Source: Parvibaculum indicum
GTDB taxonomy: Bacteria; Pseudomonadota; Alphaproteobacteria; Parvibaculales; Parvibaculaceae
Assembly: GCF_011762095.1 (NCBI RefSeq)
Contig: NZ_JAASQO010000008.1
Coordinates: 1-64,000, forward strand
DNA: 64,000 nucleotides
Direction: 5' to 3'
In this document: positions 1 through 7,829 of the stretch, piece by piece
Numbering within the stretch: position 1 is the stretch's first letter
Layout: each line of letters opens with the position of its first letter
The notes under the pieces: generated by a model
The model's database searches: none
Seen by the model: only the letters and a program-made list of their open reading frames with translations
Told to the model about the DNA's origin: nothing
Made by a program: the position numbers and the translations under genes

Positions 1-418
1 AGCCTCCATGGAGAAACTCCTTCCCGCCAATCAACGGGAAGCAAAATCAATCATCACCTCAAAATGCGAAAGGTGGGGCTACAACACCGCTTACGTATTC
101 CCCCTTTATGCACAAAATATTCTGTGAGTGGAAAGTACAAAATTTATGGTGAATCACACACATTGTCATTGACTGTTTTCCCCTTGTTCGATTCGGCCAG
201 ATATCCAGATATTTAGGCAACAGGTTCCGGCGGATGCGCGGTGCCGGAAGCCTGTGTGCATTCGACGCAACGTCATCCTCGCCTGCTTTTCGTCTTTCGC
301 GAATTCTCCCCTTGATGTCTTGCCGCGCCTGCGACATGGGCCATGTAACCTGCTAAAATGCTTGCCGCGTTGAACGACGACGAGCCCGGCAAAACGGGCC
401 GCGAGCAGGGAGCAGCCC
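1..418. other. AT-richer intergenic region, left edge
   Basis: No convincing gene lies here; this stretch is visibly richer in A/T than the rest. On the minus strand a GGAG at 20-17 is followed after 7 nt by an ATG at 9-7 (ATG GAG GCT), so a divergent gene may start here and leave the window, but only three codons are visible. The plus-strand half must hold the promoter of the SDR gene at 419, whose GGGAG ribosome site lies just upstream of its ATG. Short ORFs in this region do not resemble proteins. Confidence 0.4.
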
Positions 419-1222
419 ATGGATTTGCAGCTTGCCGGAAAGACGGCGCTCGTGACCGGATCCTATCGGGGCACGGGCCGCATGATCGCGCATGCGCTCG
501 CCGCCGAGGGTGCGCATGTCGGCGTGCATGGATTCGCGCTCGCCGAGGCGGAAACCGTTGCGCATGAAATTCGCGAACAGGGCGGCGCGGCTTCCGCGCT
601 GGAAGGCGACATCCTCACCGATGACGGCGCGGCGCAATTATTGCGCGAGACGCAAGCCGCGCTGGGCGATGTGGACATTCTTGTCAACAATTATGGCACT
701 GCAGATGCCGGTTCATGGGCGAAGTCCGGAACGCTGGACTGGATCGAGGCCTATGAAAAGAACGTGCTGTCCGCCGTGCGCGTGACGCGCGGGCTGATGG
801 ACGGCATGAAGGCGAAAGGCTGGGGCCGCATCGTCAATCTGGGCACGATCGGATCGACCGAACCGGCCGCCCGCATGCCGCACTACTATGCCGCGAAGGG
901 CGCCATGGCGACCATGACGGTGAGCCTGGCCAAGGATCTCGCCGGCACCGGCGTCACGGTGAACCTCGTCAGCCCCGGCCTCATCCGCACGAAGGAAGTG
1001 GAAGAACGCTTCATCGAGCGCGGCCGGAAAAAGGGCTGGGGCGACACCTGGGACGAGGTCGAGCCGCATGTGCTGAAGGAATTCATGGGTAACCTGACCG
1101 GGCATGTTCCGCGTCCGGAGGAAATCGCCGATGTGGTGGTCTTCATCGCCAGTGCGCGGGCGGGCGCGATCAACGCGCTCAATATCCGCGTCGATGGCGG
1201 TACCACGGCGCTGGTGACCTGA
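419..1222 (+). CDS. SDR family NAD(P)-dependent oxidoreductase
   Basis: A 267-residue classical short-chain dehydrogenase/reductase, probably cytoplasmic, using NAD(P)H to interconvert an alcohol and a ketone. The Rossmann cofactor motif TGSYRGTG is at residues 13-20, and NNYG (usually NNAG) is at 90-93. The catalytic pair of the YxxxK motif is Tyr156/Lys160, with a serine about 14 residues earlier. The C-terminus has the usual DGG near the end. Start ATG 419 follows a GGGAG site. It leads a same-strand run with two acyl-CoA dehydrogenases 39 nt downstream, so a role in beta-oxidation-like degradation of a CoA ester or its alcohol precursor is inferred. The substrate cannot be read from sequence. 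Confidence 0.9.
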   Translation: MDLQLAGKTALVTGSYRGTGRMIAHALAAEGAHVGVHGFALAEAETVAHEIREQGGAASALEGDILTDDGAAQLLRETQAALGDVDILVNNYGTADAGSWAKSGTLDWIEAYEKNVLSAVRVTRGLMDGMKAKGWGRIVNLGTIGSTEPAARMPHYYAAKGAMATMTVSLAKDLAGTGVTVNLVSPGLIRTKEVEERFIERGRKKGWGDTWDEVEPHVLKEFMGNLTGHVPRPEEIADVVVFIASARAGAINALNIRVDGGTTALVT

Positions 1223-1261
1223 CCCGCCGGCAACAGGATAAAAGACAGAACGGGGAGCAAG

Positions 1262-2404
1262 ATGCAGGAATTCCGCTTCGATCTATGCGAATTGCCGGGC
1301 GAGACCGAAGGGCTCCGGCAGGACATTCGCGCCTTCCTGAAAAAGGAACTGGCGGAGATCCCCGCCGTGACGCGCGCCCAGACCTGGAGCGGCTTCGACG
1401 CCGATTTCAGCCGCAAGATGGGCGAAAAGGGCTGGATCGGCATGACATGGCCCCAAAAATACGGTGGCCATGAGAGAAGTTTCTTCGACCGCTATGTGAT
1501 GCTGGAAGAGGTGCTGGCCGCGGGCGCGCCGGTGGGCGGCCACTGGATAGGCGACCGCCAGTCGGGGCCGCTGCTGCTGAAATTCGGCACCGAGGAGCAG
1601 CGCCAGACAATCCTGCCCAAGGTGGCGAAGGGCGAATGCTTCATGTGCATCGGCATGAGCGAGCCCGATTCAGGCTCCGACCTCGCCGCGACGCGCACCC
1701 GCGCCGAAAAGGTCGATGGCGGCTACAAGGTGAACGGGACGAAGCTGTGGACCTCCAATGCGCATAAGGCGCATTACATGATCGCGCTTTTCCGCACCGA
1801 CAATGATGACAAGCATGGCGGGCTGACGCAGTTTCTCGTCGACCTGACGCTGCCCGGCATCACCATCCGTCCGATCACGGACCTGTCGGGGCATGCGCAT
1901 TTCAACGAGGTGAACTTCACCGACGTCTTCGTGCCCGACGAGATGCTGGTGGGTACCGAAGGCAGCGGCTGGGCGCAGGTGACGGCGGAACTCGCCTTCG
2001 AGCGCTCCGGTCCCGAACGCTATCTGTCGAGTTTCATCCTGATGGTGGAACTCATCCGCGAACTCGAAAAGCAGAAGGGCGAGAAGGGCGCCGCCGAAAT
2101 CGGCCGTCTCGTCGCGCATCTGACGACGTTGAGACAGATGTCGCTCTCGGTGGCGGGGATGCTGAACGAGGGCGAGAACCCGGCGCTGGAAGCGAGCGTG
2201 GTGAAGGATCTCGGCGCCGTCTTCGAGCAGAACATGCCGGTGATCGCGCATGAGATGACGGGGATCGAGGCGCATATCGGCACCGGCAGCGATTTCGAAC
2301 AGGTGCTCGGCTATCTGACGCAGGTCACACCGTCCTTCTCGCTGCGGGGCGGCACACGCGAAATCCTGCGCGGCATCATCGCGCGCGGCCTGGGCCTGCG
2401 CTGA
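1262..2404 (+). CDS. acyl-CoA dehydrogenase (first of an adjacent pair)
   Basis: A 380-residue FAD-dependent acyl-CoA dehydrogenase that would desaturate an acyl-CoA at the alpha-beta position and pass electrons to electron-transfer flavoprotein. The mid-domain FAD/substrate motif GMSEPDSGSDL lies near residues 126-136, followed by the KxWTSNA strand. The C-terminal helical domain ends in the typical GGTREILRGIIARGLGL. Start ATG 1262 follows GGGAG. The next gene, 14 nt downstream, encodes a shorter family member. This tandem of about 380 and 340 residues recalls the heteromeric alpha2beta2 dehydrogenases of steroid side-chain degradation (FadE26/27 and FadE28/29 types in actinobacteria). That a hetero-oligomer forms here is an inference. 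Confidence 0.92.
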   Translation: MQEFRFDLCELPGETEGLRQDIRAFLKKELAEIPAVTRAQTWSGFDADFSRKMGEKGWIGMTWPQKYGGHERSFFDRYVMLEEVLAAGAPVGGHWIGDRQSGPLLLKFGTEEQRQTILPKVAKGECFMCIGMSEPDSGSDLAATRTRAEKVDGGYKVNGTKLWTSNAHKAHYMIALFRTDNDDKHGGLTQFLVDLTLPGITIRPITDLSGHAHFNEVNFTDVFVPDEMLVGTEGSGWAQVTAELAFERSGPERYLSSFILMVELIRELEKQKGEKGAAEIGRLVAHLTTLRQMSLSVAGMLNEGENPALEASVVKDLGAVFEQNMPVIAHEMTGIEAHIGTGSDFEQVLGYLTQVTPSFSLRGGTREILRGIIARGLGLR

Positions 2405-2418
2405 GGGAGGAAAGAGAC

Positions 2419-3447
2419 ATGAACGAATTGCAGACGATCCTCTCCGACAGCGTGAACGGCCTGCTCGGCGACCGCGTGACGAAACAGCTTCTGGAAAAGG
2501 CTGAAAGCGGCGAGTTCCCGCAGGCGCTCTGGGACGAAGTGGAGGCGAACGGCCTGACCCGCGTATTGGTCGCGGAAGATAAGGGCGGCGCGGGCGGCAC
2601 ATGGGCCGACGCCAATGCGGTGCTGAAGGCGGCGGGCGAACATGCCGCCCCGCTGCCCATCGCCGAGGCGGTGCTGGCAAGCTGGCTGCTCGACAAGGCG
2701 GGGATCGCGGTGCCGGACGGCGTTCTCACCGTGATGGAGGGCGAGTTCCGCCTCGATGGCGACAGGCTGTCGGGCAGGGCGACCCGCGTGCCCTGGGGCC
2801 GGAATGCGAAACATGCCGTGACGCTCATCGACGGCGAGGTCGGGGCGCAGGCCGTGCTCGTGGCGCTCGACGGCGCGGCCATCGAGGAAGACATCAATGT
2901 GGCGCGCGAGCCGCGCGACACGCTGACCTTCGACGGCGCGGCGGCAAGCGCGAAACCCGCCGGGCTCGACGGAGACGCACTGGCACTTTACGGCGCACTC
3001 ATCCGCGCCGCGCAGATGGCGGGCGCGCTTGCCTATCTGCTGCGCCAGAGCGTTCAATATGCGAATGAGCGAAAGCAGTTCGGCCGCGAGATCGGCAAGT
3101 TCCAGGCGATCCAGCAGCAGCTTGCCGTGCTGTCGACGCAGGCCGCGGCGGCGGGAACGGCGGCGGCCCATGCCTGCGCCAGCGCCGACAGGCAGGACGA
3201 TCCCTCCTTCGAGATCGCGGTCGCCAAGGTTCGCGCCGACGACGCGGCCAATCTCGCCACGTCCATCGCGCATCAGGTGCATGGCGCCATCGGCTTCACC
3301 TATGAGCACGGGCTGCACTACGCCACGCGCAGGCTCTGGTCCTGGCGGGCGGAATTCGGCGCGGGCGCGCATTGGGCCGAGCAGCTTGGCCGCCAGACGA
3401 TCACACGCGGCGCCGATGCGCTTTGGCCCTTCGTGACCGCGCGCTAA
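2419..3447 (+). CDS. acyl-CoA dehydrogenase (second, shorter member of the pair)
   Basis: A 342-residue acyl-CoA dehydrogenase-like protein, shorter than the common 380-390. The C-terminal four-helix region is recognisable by YANERKQFGREIGKFQAIQQ near residues 213-232. The middle beta domain is degenerate, without the TEPxxGSD signature seen in the preceding gene. This is the usual look of the partner subunit in heteromeric acyl-CoA dehydrogenases. GGAGG precedes ATG 2419, and the gene is 14 nt from its partner, so co-translation is likely. Whether it carries the catalytic base or only part of the FAD site needs alignment with the FadE pairs. Confidence 0.88.
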   Translation: MNELQTILSDSVNGLLGDRVTKQLLEKAESGEFPQALWDEVEANGLTRVLVAEDKGGAGGTWADANAVLKAAGEHAAPLPIAEAVLASWLLDKAGIAVPDGVLTVMEGEFRLDGDRLSGRATRVPWGRNAKHAVTLIDGEVGAQAVLVALDGAAIEEDINVAREPRDTLTFDGAAASAKPAGLDGDALALYGALIRAAQMAGALAYLLRQSVQYANERKQFGREIGKFQAIQQQLAVLSTQAAAAGTAAAHACASADRQDDPSFEIAVAKVRADDAANLATSIAHQVHGAIGFTYEHGLHYATRRLWSWRAEFGAGAHWAEQLGRQTITRGADALWPFVTAR

Positions 3448-3482
3448 CGGTATTCATCGAACCGCAAACAGAGGTATCTCCC

Positions 3483-4154
3483 ATGAATGTGTCCGAAGCG
3501 TTGAAGACGCGCATTACCTGCCGCGCCTTTCTGGACAAGCCCGTGACGGAAGCGACGCTGCGCGAGCTGCTGGAGACGGCGAAATATGCGCCGTCCGGCG
3601 GCAACCTCCAGCCCTGGCATGTCTATGCGCTGACCGGAAAGAAGCTCGAAGAGTTTCTGGGCATCATCCGCGAGAAGGCGAAGGACAATCCCTTCGGCGA
3701 GGGGACGGAATACGACATCTATCCCAAGGGGCTGACCGACCCCTATCGCAGCCGCCGTTTCAAATGCGGCGAGGATATGTATGCCTCCATCGGCGTGGCG
3801 CGCGAGGACAAGGCGGGACGGCTTGAGCAATTCGCGAAGAATTTCGAGTTTTTCGGCGCGCCGGTCGCGCTCTTCTTCGCCATCGACCGGCAGATGGGCC
3901 TCGGCCAATGGGCCGATCTCGGCATGTTCATGCAGTCGGTCATGCTGCTGGCGCGCGAATACGGGCTCCACACCGCTCCGCAGGAAGCCTGGGCGATCTG
4001 GCACAAGACCATTGTCGAATTTGTGGACATGCCCGAAGAGCTTATGCTGTTCTGCGGCATGGGGCTGGGCTACATGGACGAAAGCGCGCCCATTAACCGG
4101 CTCCGGACGGATCGCGCGCCGCTCGGGGAAATCGTGAGCTTTGAAGGGTTCTGA
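3483..4154 (+). CDS. nitroreductase family protein
   Basis: A 223-residue FMN-dependent nitroreductase-family oxidoreductase, using NAD(P)H to reduce nitro groups, quinones or enones. The N-terminal pattern RITCRAF and the FMN-contact segment PSGGNLQPW (about residues 37-45) are diagnostic, and the C-terminal GMGLGYMD is also typical. The open frame extends upstream to 3372 inside the previous gene, but the homologous N-terminus begins at ATG 3483, preceded by AGAGG, so that start is used. It lies 35 nt after the dehydrogenase pair and probably belongs to the same catabolic operon. The substrate is unknown. Confidence 0.88.
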   Translation: MNVSEALKTRITCRAFLDKPVTEATLRELLETAKYAPSGGNLQPWHVYALTGKKLEEFLGIIREKAKDNPFGEGTEYDIYPKGLTDPYRSRRFKCGEDMYASIGVAREDKAGRLEQFAKNFEFFGAPVALFFAIDRQMGLGQWADLGMFMQSVMLLAREYGLHTAPQEAWAIWHKTIVEFVDMPEELMLFCGMGLGYMDESAPINRLRTDRAPLGEIVSFEGF

Positions 4155-4178
4155 TCTTTCCGCGAGGGCGTAATCCGC

Positions 4179-4196
4179 CGTTCATCCGGGGTTCAG
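4179..4196 (+). promoter_or_regulatory. candidate OmpR-family regulator binding site (11-bp direct repeat)
   Basis: The sequence CGTTCATCCGGGGTTCAG holds two GTTCA half-sites whose starts are 11 bp apart, the helical spacing preferred by OmpR/PhoB-type regulators. It lies 24-41 bp upstream of the PepSY ATG. An almost identical site (16 of 18 positions) lies in opposite orientation at 6815-6832, upstream of the glycine-zipper gene. The response regulator at 4630 is the obvious candidate to bind; that is inference. Confidence 0.5.
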
Positions 4197-4219
4197 TGAG
4201 GACGGTCTAGGGTCCGCCT

Positions 4220-4618
4220 ATGATTTCGCAGTCCACATATCGCTTCATGGCCGGGGCCGCGCGGACCGCCCTGCTGGCGGCGGCGTTCGCGCTTGCCGGG
4301 ACGGCCGCCCATGCGGACGGGCTCTCCTTCGGCAACGGGGCGGCGTCCCCGCGTCTGCAAGGCTATGTCGGCCGTCCGCTTCTTGGGGCGAGTTCCGATC
4401 AGGACAATGCGCGCAATGCGGTGAAGGCGGGCAATATCCTGTCGCTGGAGCAGATCCTGCCGCGCGTGCGGGCGCGTTTTCCCGGTCGGCATCTGGATTC
4501 GCGCCTCGTGCAGGCGGGCGGACGCGCCGTCTACAAGGTGAAGATGCGCATGAACGACGGCAGCGTTAGGATCGTCACCGTCGACGCCCGCTCCGGCAAA
4601 ATTCTCGGCGCGAGATAG
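4220..4618 (+). CDS. PepSY domain-containing periplasmic protein
   Basis: A 132-residue exported protein. An N-terminal signal peptide (hydrophobic core about residues 13-28, cleavage near AAHA) is followed by a linker and one PepSY domain in the last 65 residues, recognised by ILSLEQILPRVRARFPG and the end VDARSGKIL. Small PepSY proteins often sit directly before a response regulator and kinase, as here with 11 nt to the next gene. They are thought to modulate envelope sensing or protease activity; no enzymatic activity is expected. A direct-repeat operator candidate lies just upstream, so autoregulation of the three-gene operon is likely. Confidence 0.85.
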   Translation: MISQSTYRFMAGAARTALLAAAFALAGTAAHADGLSFGNGAASPRLQGYVGRPLLGASSDQDNARNAVKAGNILSLEQILPRVRARFPGRHLDSRLVQAGGRAVYKVKMRMNDGSVRIVTVDARSGKILGAR

Positions 4619-4629
4619 GAGGGACCCCC

Positions 4630-5301
4630 ATGCGGCTTCTGGTGGTGGAAGACGACCCGGATCTGAACCGGCAGCTCGTGAGCGCGCTGCAGGAAGCCGG
4701 CTATGTGGTGGACAGCGCCACGGATGGCGAGGAAGGCCATTTCCTTGGCGATACCGAACCCTATGACGCCGTGGTGCTCGATCTCGGCCTGCCGGAAATG
4801 GACGGCGTGACCGTGCTCGAAAAATGGCGGCGCGACGGCAAGGCCATGCCGGTGCTGATCCTGACCGCGCGCGACCGCTGGTCGGACAAGGTGGCAGGCT
4901 TCGACGCGGGCGCGGACGATTATGTGGCCAAGCCCTTCTATATGGAGGAAGTGCTGGCGCGGCTGCGCGCGCTCTTGCGCCGGGCGGCGGGCCATGCGTC
5001 GAGCGAACTGGAATGCGGGCCGCTGATGATCGACACGCGCACGTCGCGCGTGACGGTGAACGGCAAGGCGGTGAAACTCACCTCGCTCGAATACAGGCTG
5101 CTTTCCTATCTGATGCATCATCAGGGCCGCGTCATCTCGCGCACCGAACTGGTGGAACATCTCTACGACCAGGATTTCGACCGCGACTCGAACACGATCG
5201 AAGTATTCGTGGGGCGCCTGCGCCGCAAGCTCGGCAAGGATCTGATCGAGACCGTGCGGGGCCTCGGCTACCGCCTGACGGCGCCGGAAGATGCGGTCTA
5301 G
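4630..5301 (+). CDS. OmpR-family response regulator (PhoP/QseB-like)
   Basis: A 223-residue two-component response regulator. The receiver domain covers residues 1-115, with acidic pocket Glu7/Asp8/Asp9, phosphoacceptor Asp51 in VVLDLGLPEMDG and the conserved lysine in YVAKPF. A winged-helix DNA-binding domain follows (about 125-220), with KLTSLEYRLLSYLMHHQGRV and the recognition helix region DSNTIEVFVGRLRRKL. GGAGG precedes ATG 4630. The downstream kinase starts 11 nt before this gene ends, so the two are translationally coupled. It probably binds the GTTCA-type direct repeats at 4179-4196 and 6815-6832. The stimulus is unknown; divalent-cation or antimicrobial-peptide sensing by analogy with PhoPQ is speculation. 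Confidence 0.92.
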   Translation: MRLLVVEDDPDLNRQLVSALQEAGYVVDSATDGEEGHFLGDTEPYDAVVLDLGLPEMDGVTVLEKWRRDGKAMPVLILTARDRWSDKVAGFDAGADDYVAKPFYMEEVLARLRALLRRAAGHASSELECGPLMIDTRTSRVTVNGKAVKLTSLEYRLLSYLMHHQGRVISRTELVEHLYDQDFDRDSNTIEVFVGRLRRKLGKDLIETVRGLGYRLTAPEDAV

Positions 5302-6664
5302 TAGTCTTGCCTTCCGCCTCGTCGCGGGCGCGGCCTTCTGGAGTTCCATCGTCCTCGTGGCGGGCGGGATCATCCTCTCCACATTGTTCAGGGGAACGGT
5401 CGAGCGCGGTTTCGATGCGCGGCTCGCTTCCATGCTGGACAGCCTCATCGCCAGCACGGACGTGACGGCGGAGGGGAAGCTGGAACGGACGCAGAAGCTC
5501 AGCGAGAGCCGCTTCGATTTCGCCTATTCGGGCCTCTACTGGCAGATCGCGCCGCTCGCTCCCCGCGCGCCCTTGCGCTCGCGCTCGCTCTTCGATCAGA
5601 AACTCGATATCGACGCGGGCAAGCAGGTCGAGCGCGGCGAAAACGGCATCAAGGCCTTCGGCGCGACCGGGCCGGAAGGCCAGCATCTGCGCGTGCTGGA
5701 GCGGCGTATCTCGCTGCCGGGCTACGATGTGCCGGTGTCCTTCGCCGTTGCCGCCGACCGCGCGGAAATGGAAGCGGAAATCTCCACCTTCAACGGATGG
5801 GTCGCCGCCTCGATGGGTGTGCTGGGCATCGTGCTGCTCGGCGCGCTGCTCATTCAGGTGCGCTTCGGCCTGCAACCGCTCGACCGGGTGCGCCTGTCGC
5901 TGGCGAATATCCGCTCCGGCCGAGCGATGCGGCTCGAAGGCGATTTCCCCAGCGAGATCGAACCGCTGGCCGACGAGCTGAACGGCCTGCTGGAGGGCAA
6001 TCGCGAAGTGCTGGAACGCGCGCGGACCCATGTCGGCAATCTCGCCCATGCGCTGAAGACGCCGCTCAGCATCCTGTCCAACGAAGCCCGCGCGCAGGAC
6101 GGTGAATTCGGCGAGCTGGTGGACAAGACCGCGGGCCAGATGCGTGAACAGATCGACCATCATCTGGCGCGGGCGCGCATGGCCGCCTCGGCCAATGTGC
6201 TGGGCGCCCATAGCGACGCGGCCGATGTGATGAAGCGGCTTTCGCGCACGCTGGAACGCATCTATGCCGAACGGGGCATCCACATCGAACTGATCGCACC
6301 GGACGGGCTGGGCTTTCGCGGCGAAGCGCAGGATCTCGAAGAGATCGCAGGCAATCTTCTCGACAATGCCTGTAAATGGGCGGAAAGCACTGTGCGCGTG
6401 GAACTGACGCCGCTTGCCGAGCGCCGCAAGGGGCGGCCCTTCTTCCTGCTCGCCATCGAGGATGACGGGCCGGGCCTGCCGGCGGAAAAGCGCGCGGCGG
6501 CGCTCAAGCGCGGCGCGCGGCTCGATGAATCCAAACCCGGCTCCGGCCTCGGTCTTTCCATCGTGACGGAAATCGCCGAGCTTTATGGTGGCGACCTGAC
6601 GCTCGCCGATGCCGCCACGGGCGGCCTGCGCGCCGAGGTGCGGCTGCCGCAAGCGGGCGAGTAG
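5291..6664 (+). CDS. sensor histidine kinase (PhoQ/QseC-like)
   Basis: A 457-residue inner-membrane kinase. The first membrane segment spans about residues 12-34, a periplasmic sensor of about 130 residues follows, and the second segment is at about 168-190, leading into HAMP. The phosphorylated histidine is His253 in NLAHALKTPLSIL. The catalytic ATPase domain shows GNLLDNACKWA (N box), EDDGPGLP (G1) and GSGLGLSIV (G2). The HALKTPL form is typical of PhoQ-like kinases. The gene overlaps the regulator gene by 11 nt. The periplasmic region has no domain I recognise, so the ligand is unknown. Confidence 0.92.
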   Translation: MRSSSLAFRLVAGAAFWSSIVLVAGGIILSTLFRGTVERGFDARLASMLDSLIASTDVTAEGKLERTQKLSESRFDFAYSGLYWQIAPLAPRAPLRSRSLFDQKLDIDAGKQVERGENGIKAFGATGPEGQHLRVLERRISLPGYDVPVSFAVAADRAEMEAEISTFNGWVAASMGVLGIVLLGALLIQVRFGLQPLDRVRLSLANIRSGRAMRLEGDFPSEIEPLADELNGLLEGNREVLERARTHVGNLAHALKTPLSILSNEARAQDGEFGELVDKTAGQMREQIDHHLARARMAASANVLGAHSDAADVMKRLSRTLERIYAERGIHIELIAPDGLGFRGEAQDLEEIAGNLLDNACKWAESTVRVELTPLAERRKGRPFFLLAIEDDGPGLPAEKRAAALKRGARLDESKPGSGLGLSIVTEIAELYGGDLTLADAATGGLRAEVRLPQAGE

Positions 6665-6675
6665 AGAGGGCATTC

Positions 6676-6768
6676 GGTGTCCTCCCGGCCTTGTGCCGGG
6701 ATCCAGAGGCGACAACCTCTTTGCCTTGCGGCCCCTGGGCTCCGGGACGAAGCCCGGGGTGACGGTCG
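6676..6768. repeat. dispersed alphaproteobacterial palindromic repeat
   Basis: Just after the kinase stop lies a two-armed palindromic element: CCCGGCCTTGTGCCGGG (6684-6700) with a short stem, a roughly 35-nt middle, and a second arm rich in CCGGG/CCCGG (6742-6757) ending GGGGTGAC. This matches the general form of the short intergenic repeats of rhizobia and relatives (CCCGGCCTTGAGCCGGGATCCA ... AAGCCCGGGGATGAC). Only one copy was noticed in the window, so the assignment rests on recalled consensus. Confidence 0.55.
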
Positions 6769-6814
6769 ATGTCGGACGAGAGGGCGTTTCCCTCGATTTA
6801 CCCGCCCCGCGAAG

Positions 6815-6832
6815 CTGAACGGCGGATGAACG
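6815..6832 (-). promoter_or_regulatory. candidate OmpR-family regulator binding site, second copy
   Basis: On the minus strand this reads CGTTCATCCGCCGTTCAG, differing from the site at 4179-4196 only in two central bases. The GTTCA half-sites are again 11 bp apart, and a further TTCA-like half-site (GAATG on the plus strand, 6835-6840 region) may add a third repeat. It lies about 94 bp upstream of the glycine-zipper gene, a normal position for an activator. Confidence 0.5.
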
Positions 6833-6925
6833 CCGCATTCAGGGCTCGCTCAAGCACCCCCCGATAATGTGTTCCCTATCGCAGCCGGAAAGCCGGCTTG
6901 AACAACATCCGAAAGGGGTGCCGAA

Positions 6926-7528
6926 ATGACCTTCTCCCGTGTGACGAAAATGGCGACCGCCGTGGCTTTGGTCCTCGGCATGTCCGCCGCGAGCACCATG
7001 GCGAATGCCGGGCCGCGCTATTCCTACGACCAGTACAACAATCGCTACGACCAGCAGCGCTACGACAACCGGTATGACAGCCGTTACGACTATGGCAATC
7101 GCGGCGGGTCGTATTACGGCAATGACGGAAACGACCGTGGCAAGGATATGCTGGGCGCCATCGGCGGCGCCTTGATCGGCGGCCTGATCGGCTCGCAATT
7201 CGGCGGCGGCGACGGCAAGCTCTTCACGACAGGCGCAGGCGTGCTGGTGGGCGCCATGCTGGGCCAGAACATCGCCGGCAATCTGGATCGCCGCGACCGG
7301 CCCTATGTCGAGCGTGCCTCCTACGATGCGCTGGCGGGCGGCCGCCGGACGCAGTGGCGCAATCCCGATAGCGGCAATTACGGCTATGTGACGCCGGCTG
7401 CCAGCTATGAACGCGCCGGCCGCCACTGCCGCGAATATGAGCAGACCATCTATATCAACAACCGGGCCCGCAATGCCCATGGCACGGCCTGCCGGATGCG
7501 GGACGGAAGCTGGCAGATCGTCAACTGA
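6926..7528 (+). CDS. glycine-zipper 2TM-domain outer-membrane-associated protein
   Basis: A 200-residue exported protein. A signal peptide (about residues 1-28, ending ANA) is followed by a low-complexity stretch built on YDQ/YDN/YDSRYD repeats (about 31-60). Next is a glycine-zipper hairpin, GAIGGALIGGLIGSQFGGG and GAGVLVGAMLGQNIAG (about 76-120). A C-terminal domain like that of the 17-kDa surface antigen family follows, with RHCREYEQTIYINN and a closing MRDGSWQIVN. Such proteins associate with the envelope and often affect cell-surface integrity; no enzyme activity is expected. The GGGTG before ATG 6926 is a plausible ribosome site. The upstream direct repeat suggests control by the two-component system at 4630-6664. 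Confidence 0.85.
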   Translation: MTFSRVTKMATAVALVLGMSAASTMANAGPRYSYDQYNNRYDQQRYDNRYDSRYDYGNRGGSYYGNDGNDRGKDMLGAIGGALIGGLIGSQFGGGDGKLFTTGAGVLVGAMLGQNIAGNLDRRDRPYVERASYDALAGGRRTQWRNPDSGNYGYVTPAASYERAGRHCREYEQTIYINNRARNAHGTACRMRDGSWQIVN

Positions 7529-7565
7529 TCGTCCGTCGACGGACCGGTCTCATTCCATACAAATG

Positions 7566-7603
7566 AAAAGGCCGCCGCATTCCCCTCGGGGAGTGCGGCG
7601 GCC
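7566..7603 (-). terminator. intrinsic terminator, minus strand
   Basis: A 16-bp nearly perfect stem (GGCCGCCGCATTCCCC at 7570-7585 against GGGGAGTGCGGCGGCC at 7588-7603, one G-U pair) is followed on the minus strand by CTTTTCATTT, the T-run of a rho-independent terminator. It would end the short minus-strand unit that starts near 7880. In the plus direction there is no T-run, although it could slow transcription leaving the glycine-zipper gene. Confidence 0.75.
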
Positions 7604-7718
7604 AGTTCGGAACGGTTGCGACGCGACCTGCTATTTGTGCTGTCGTCAGGCCGCCCCGTCTGCGTGCCGGATGTTCGGTCGACTGCCGCCCCGTGGGGGC
7701 GGCGAATGGAATATGAGA

Positions 7719-7829
7719 TCAGGTGGAAAGGGTCCCGGAAGTGTCCGTCCTTGTCCACCTCGCCTCACGATCCTGAGTCGGAATCGAAATCCGGGCGATG
7801 GCAAACGGTGTCACTAAACCGTTAGACAT
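7719..7829 (-). CDS. 36-residue small ORF behind a very long Shine-Dalgarno sequence
   Basis: ATG (7829-7827) opens a 36-codon frame that starts MSNGLVTPFAIARISIPTQ and closes with TGA at 7721-7719. Seven bases separate the GGAGG core from the ATG, an ideal distance. The preceding GAAAGGAGGTGATCC (7845-7831) is complementary over 15 nt to the 3' end of 16S rRNA, far longer than any other gene here. The peptide is polar with several Thr/Arg residues, no membrane segment and no family I recognise. A hairpin (CGCCCCCACGGGGCG) and a terminator at 7566-7603 follow, so this looks like an independent mini-gene, a leader, or a small RNA carrying an ORF. Function unknown. Confidence 0.5.
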   Translation of the reverse strand: MSNGLVTPFAIARISIPTQDREARWTRTDTSGTLST

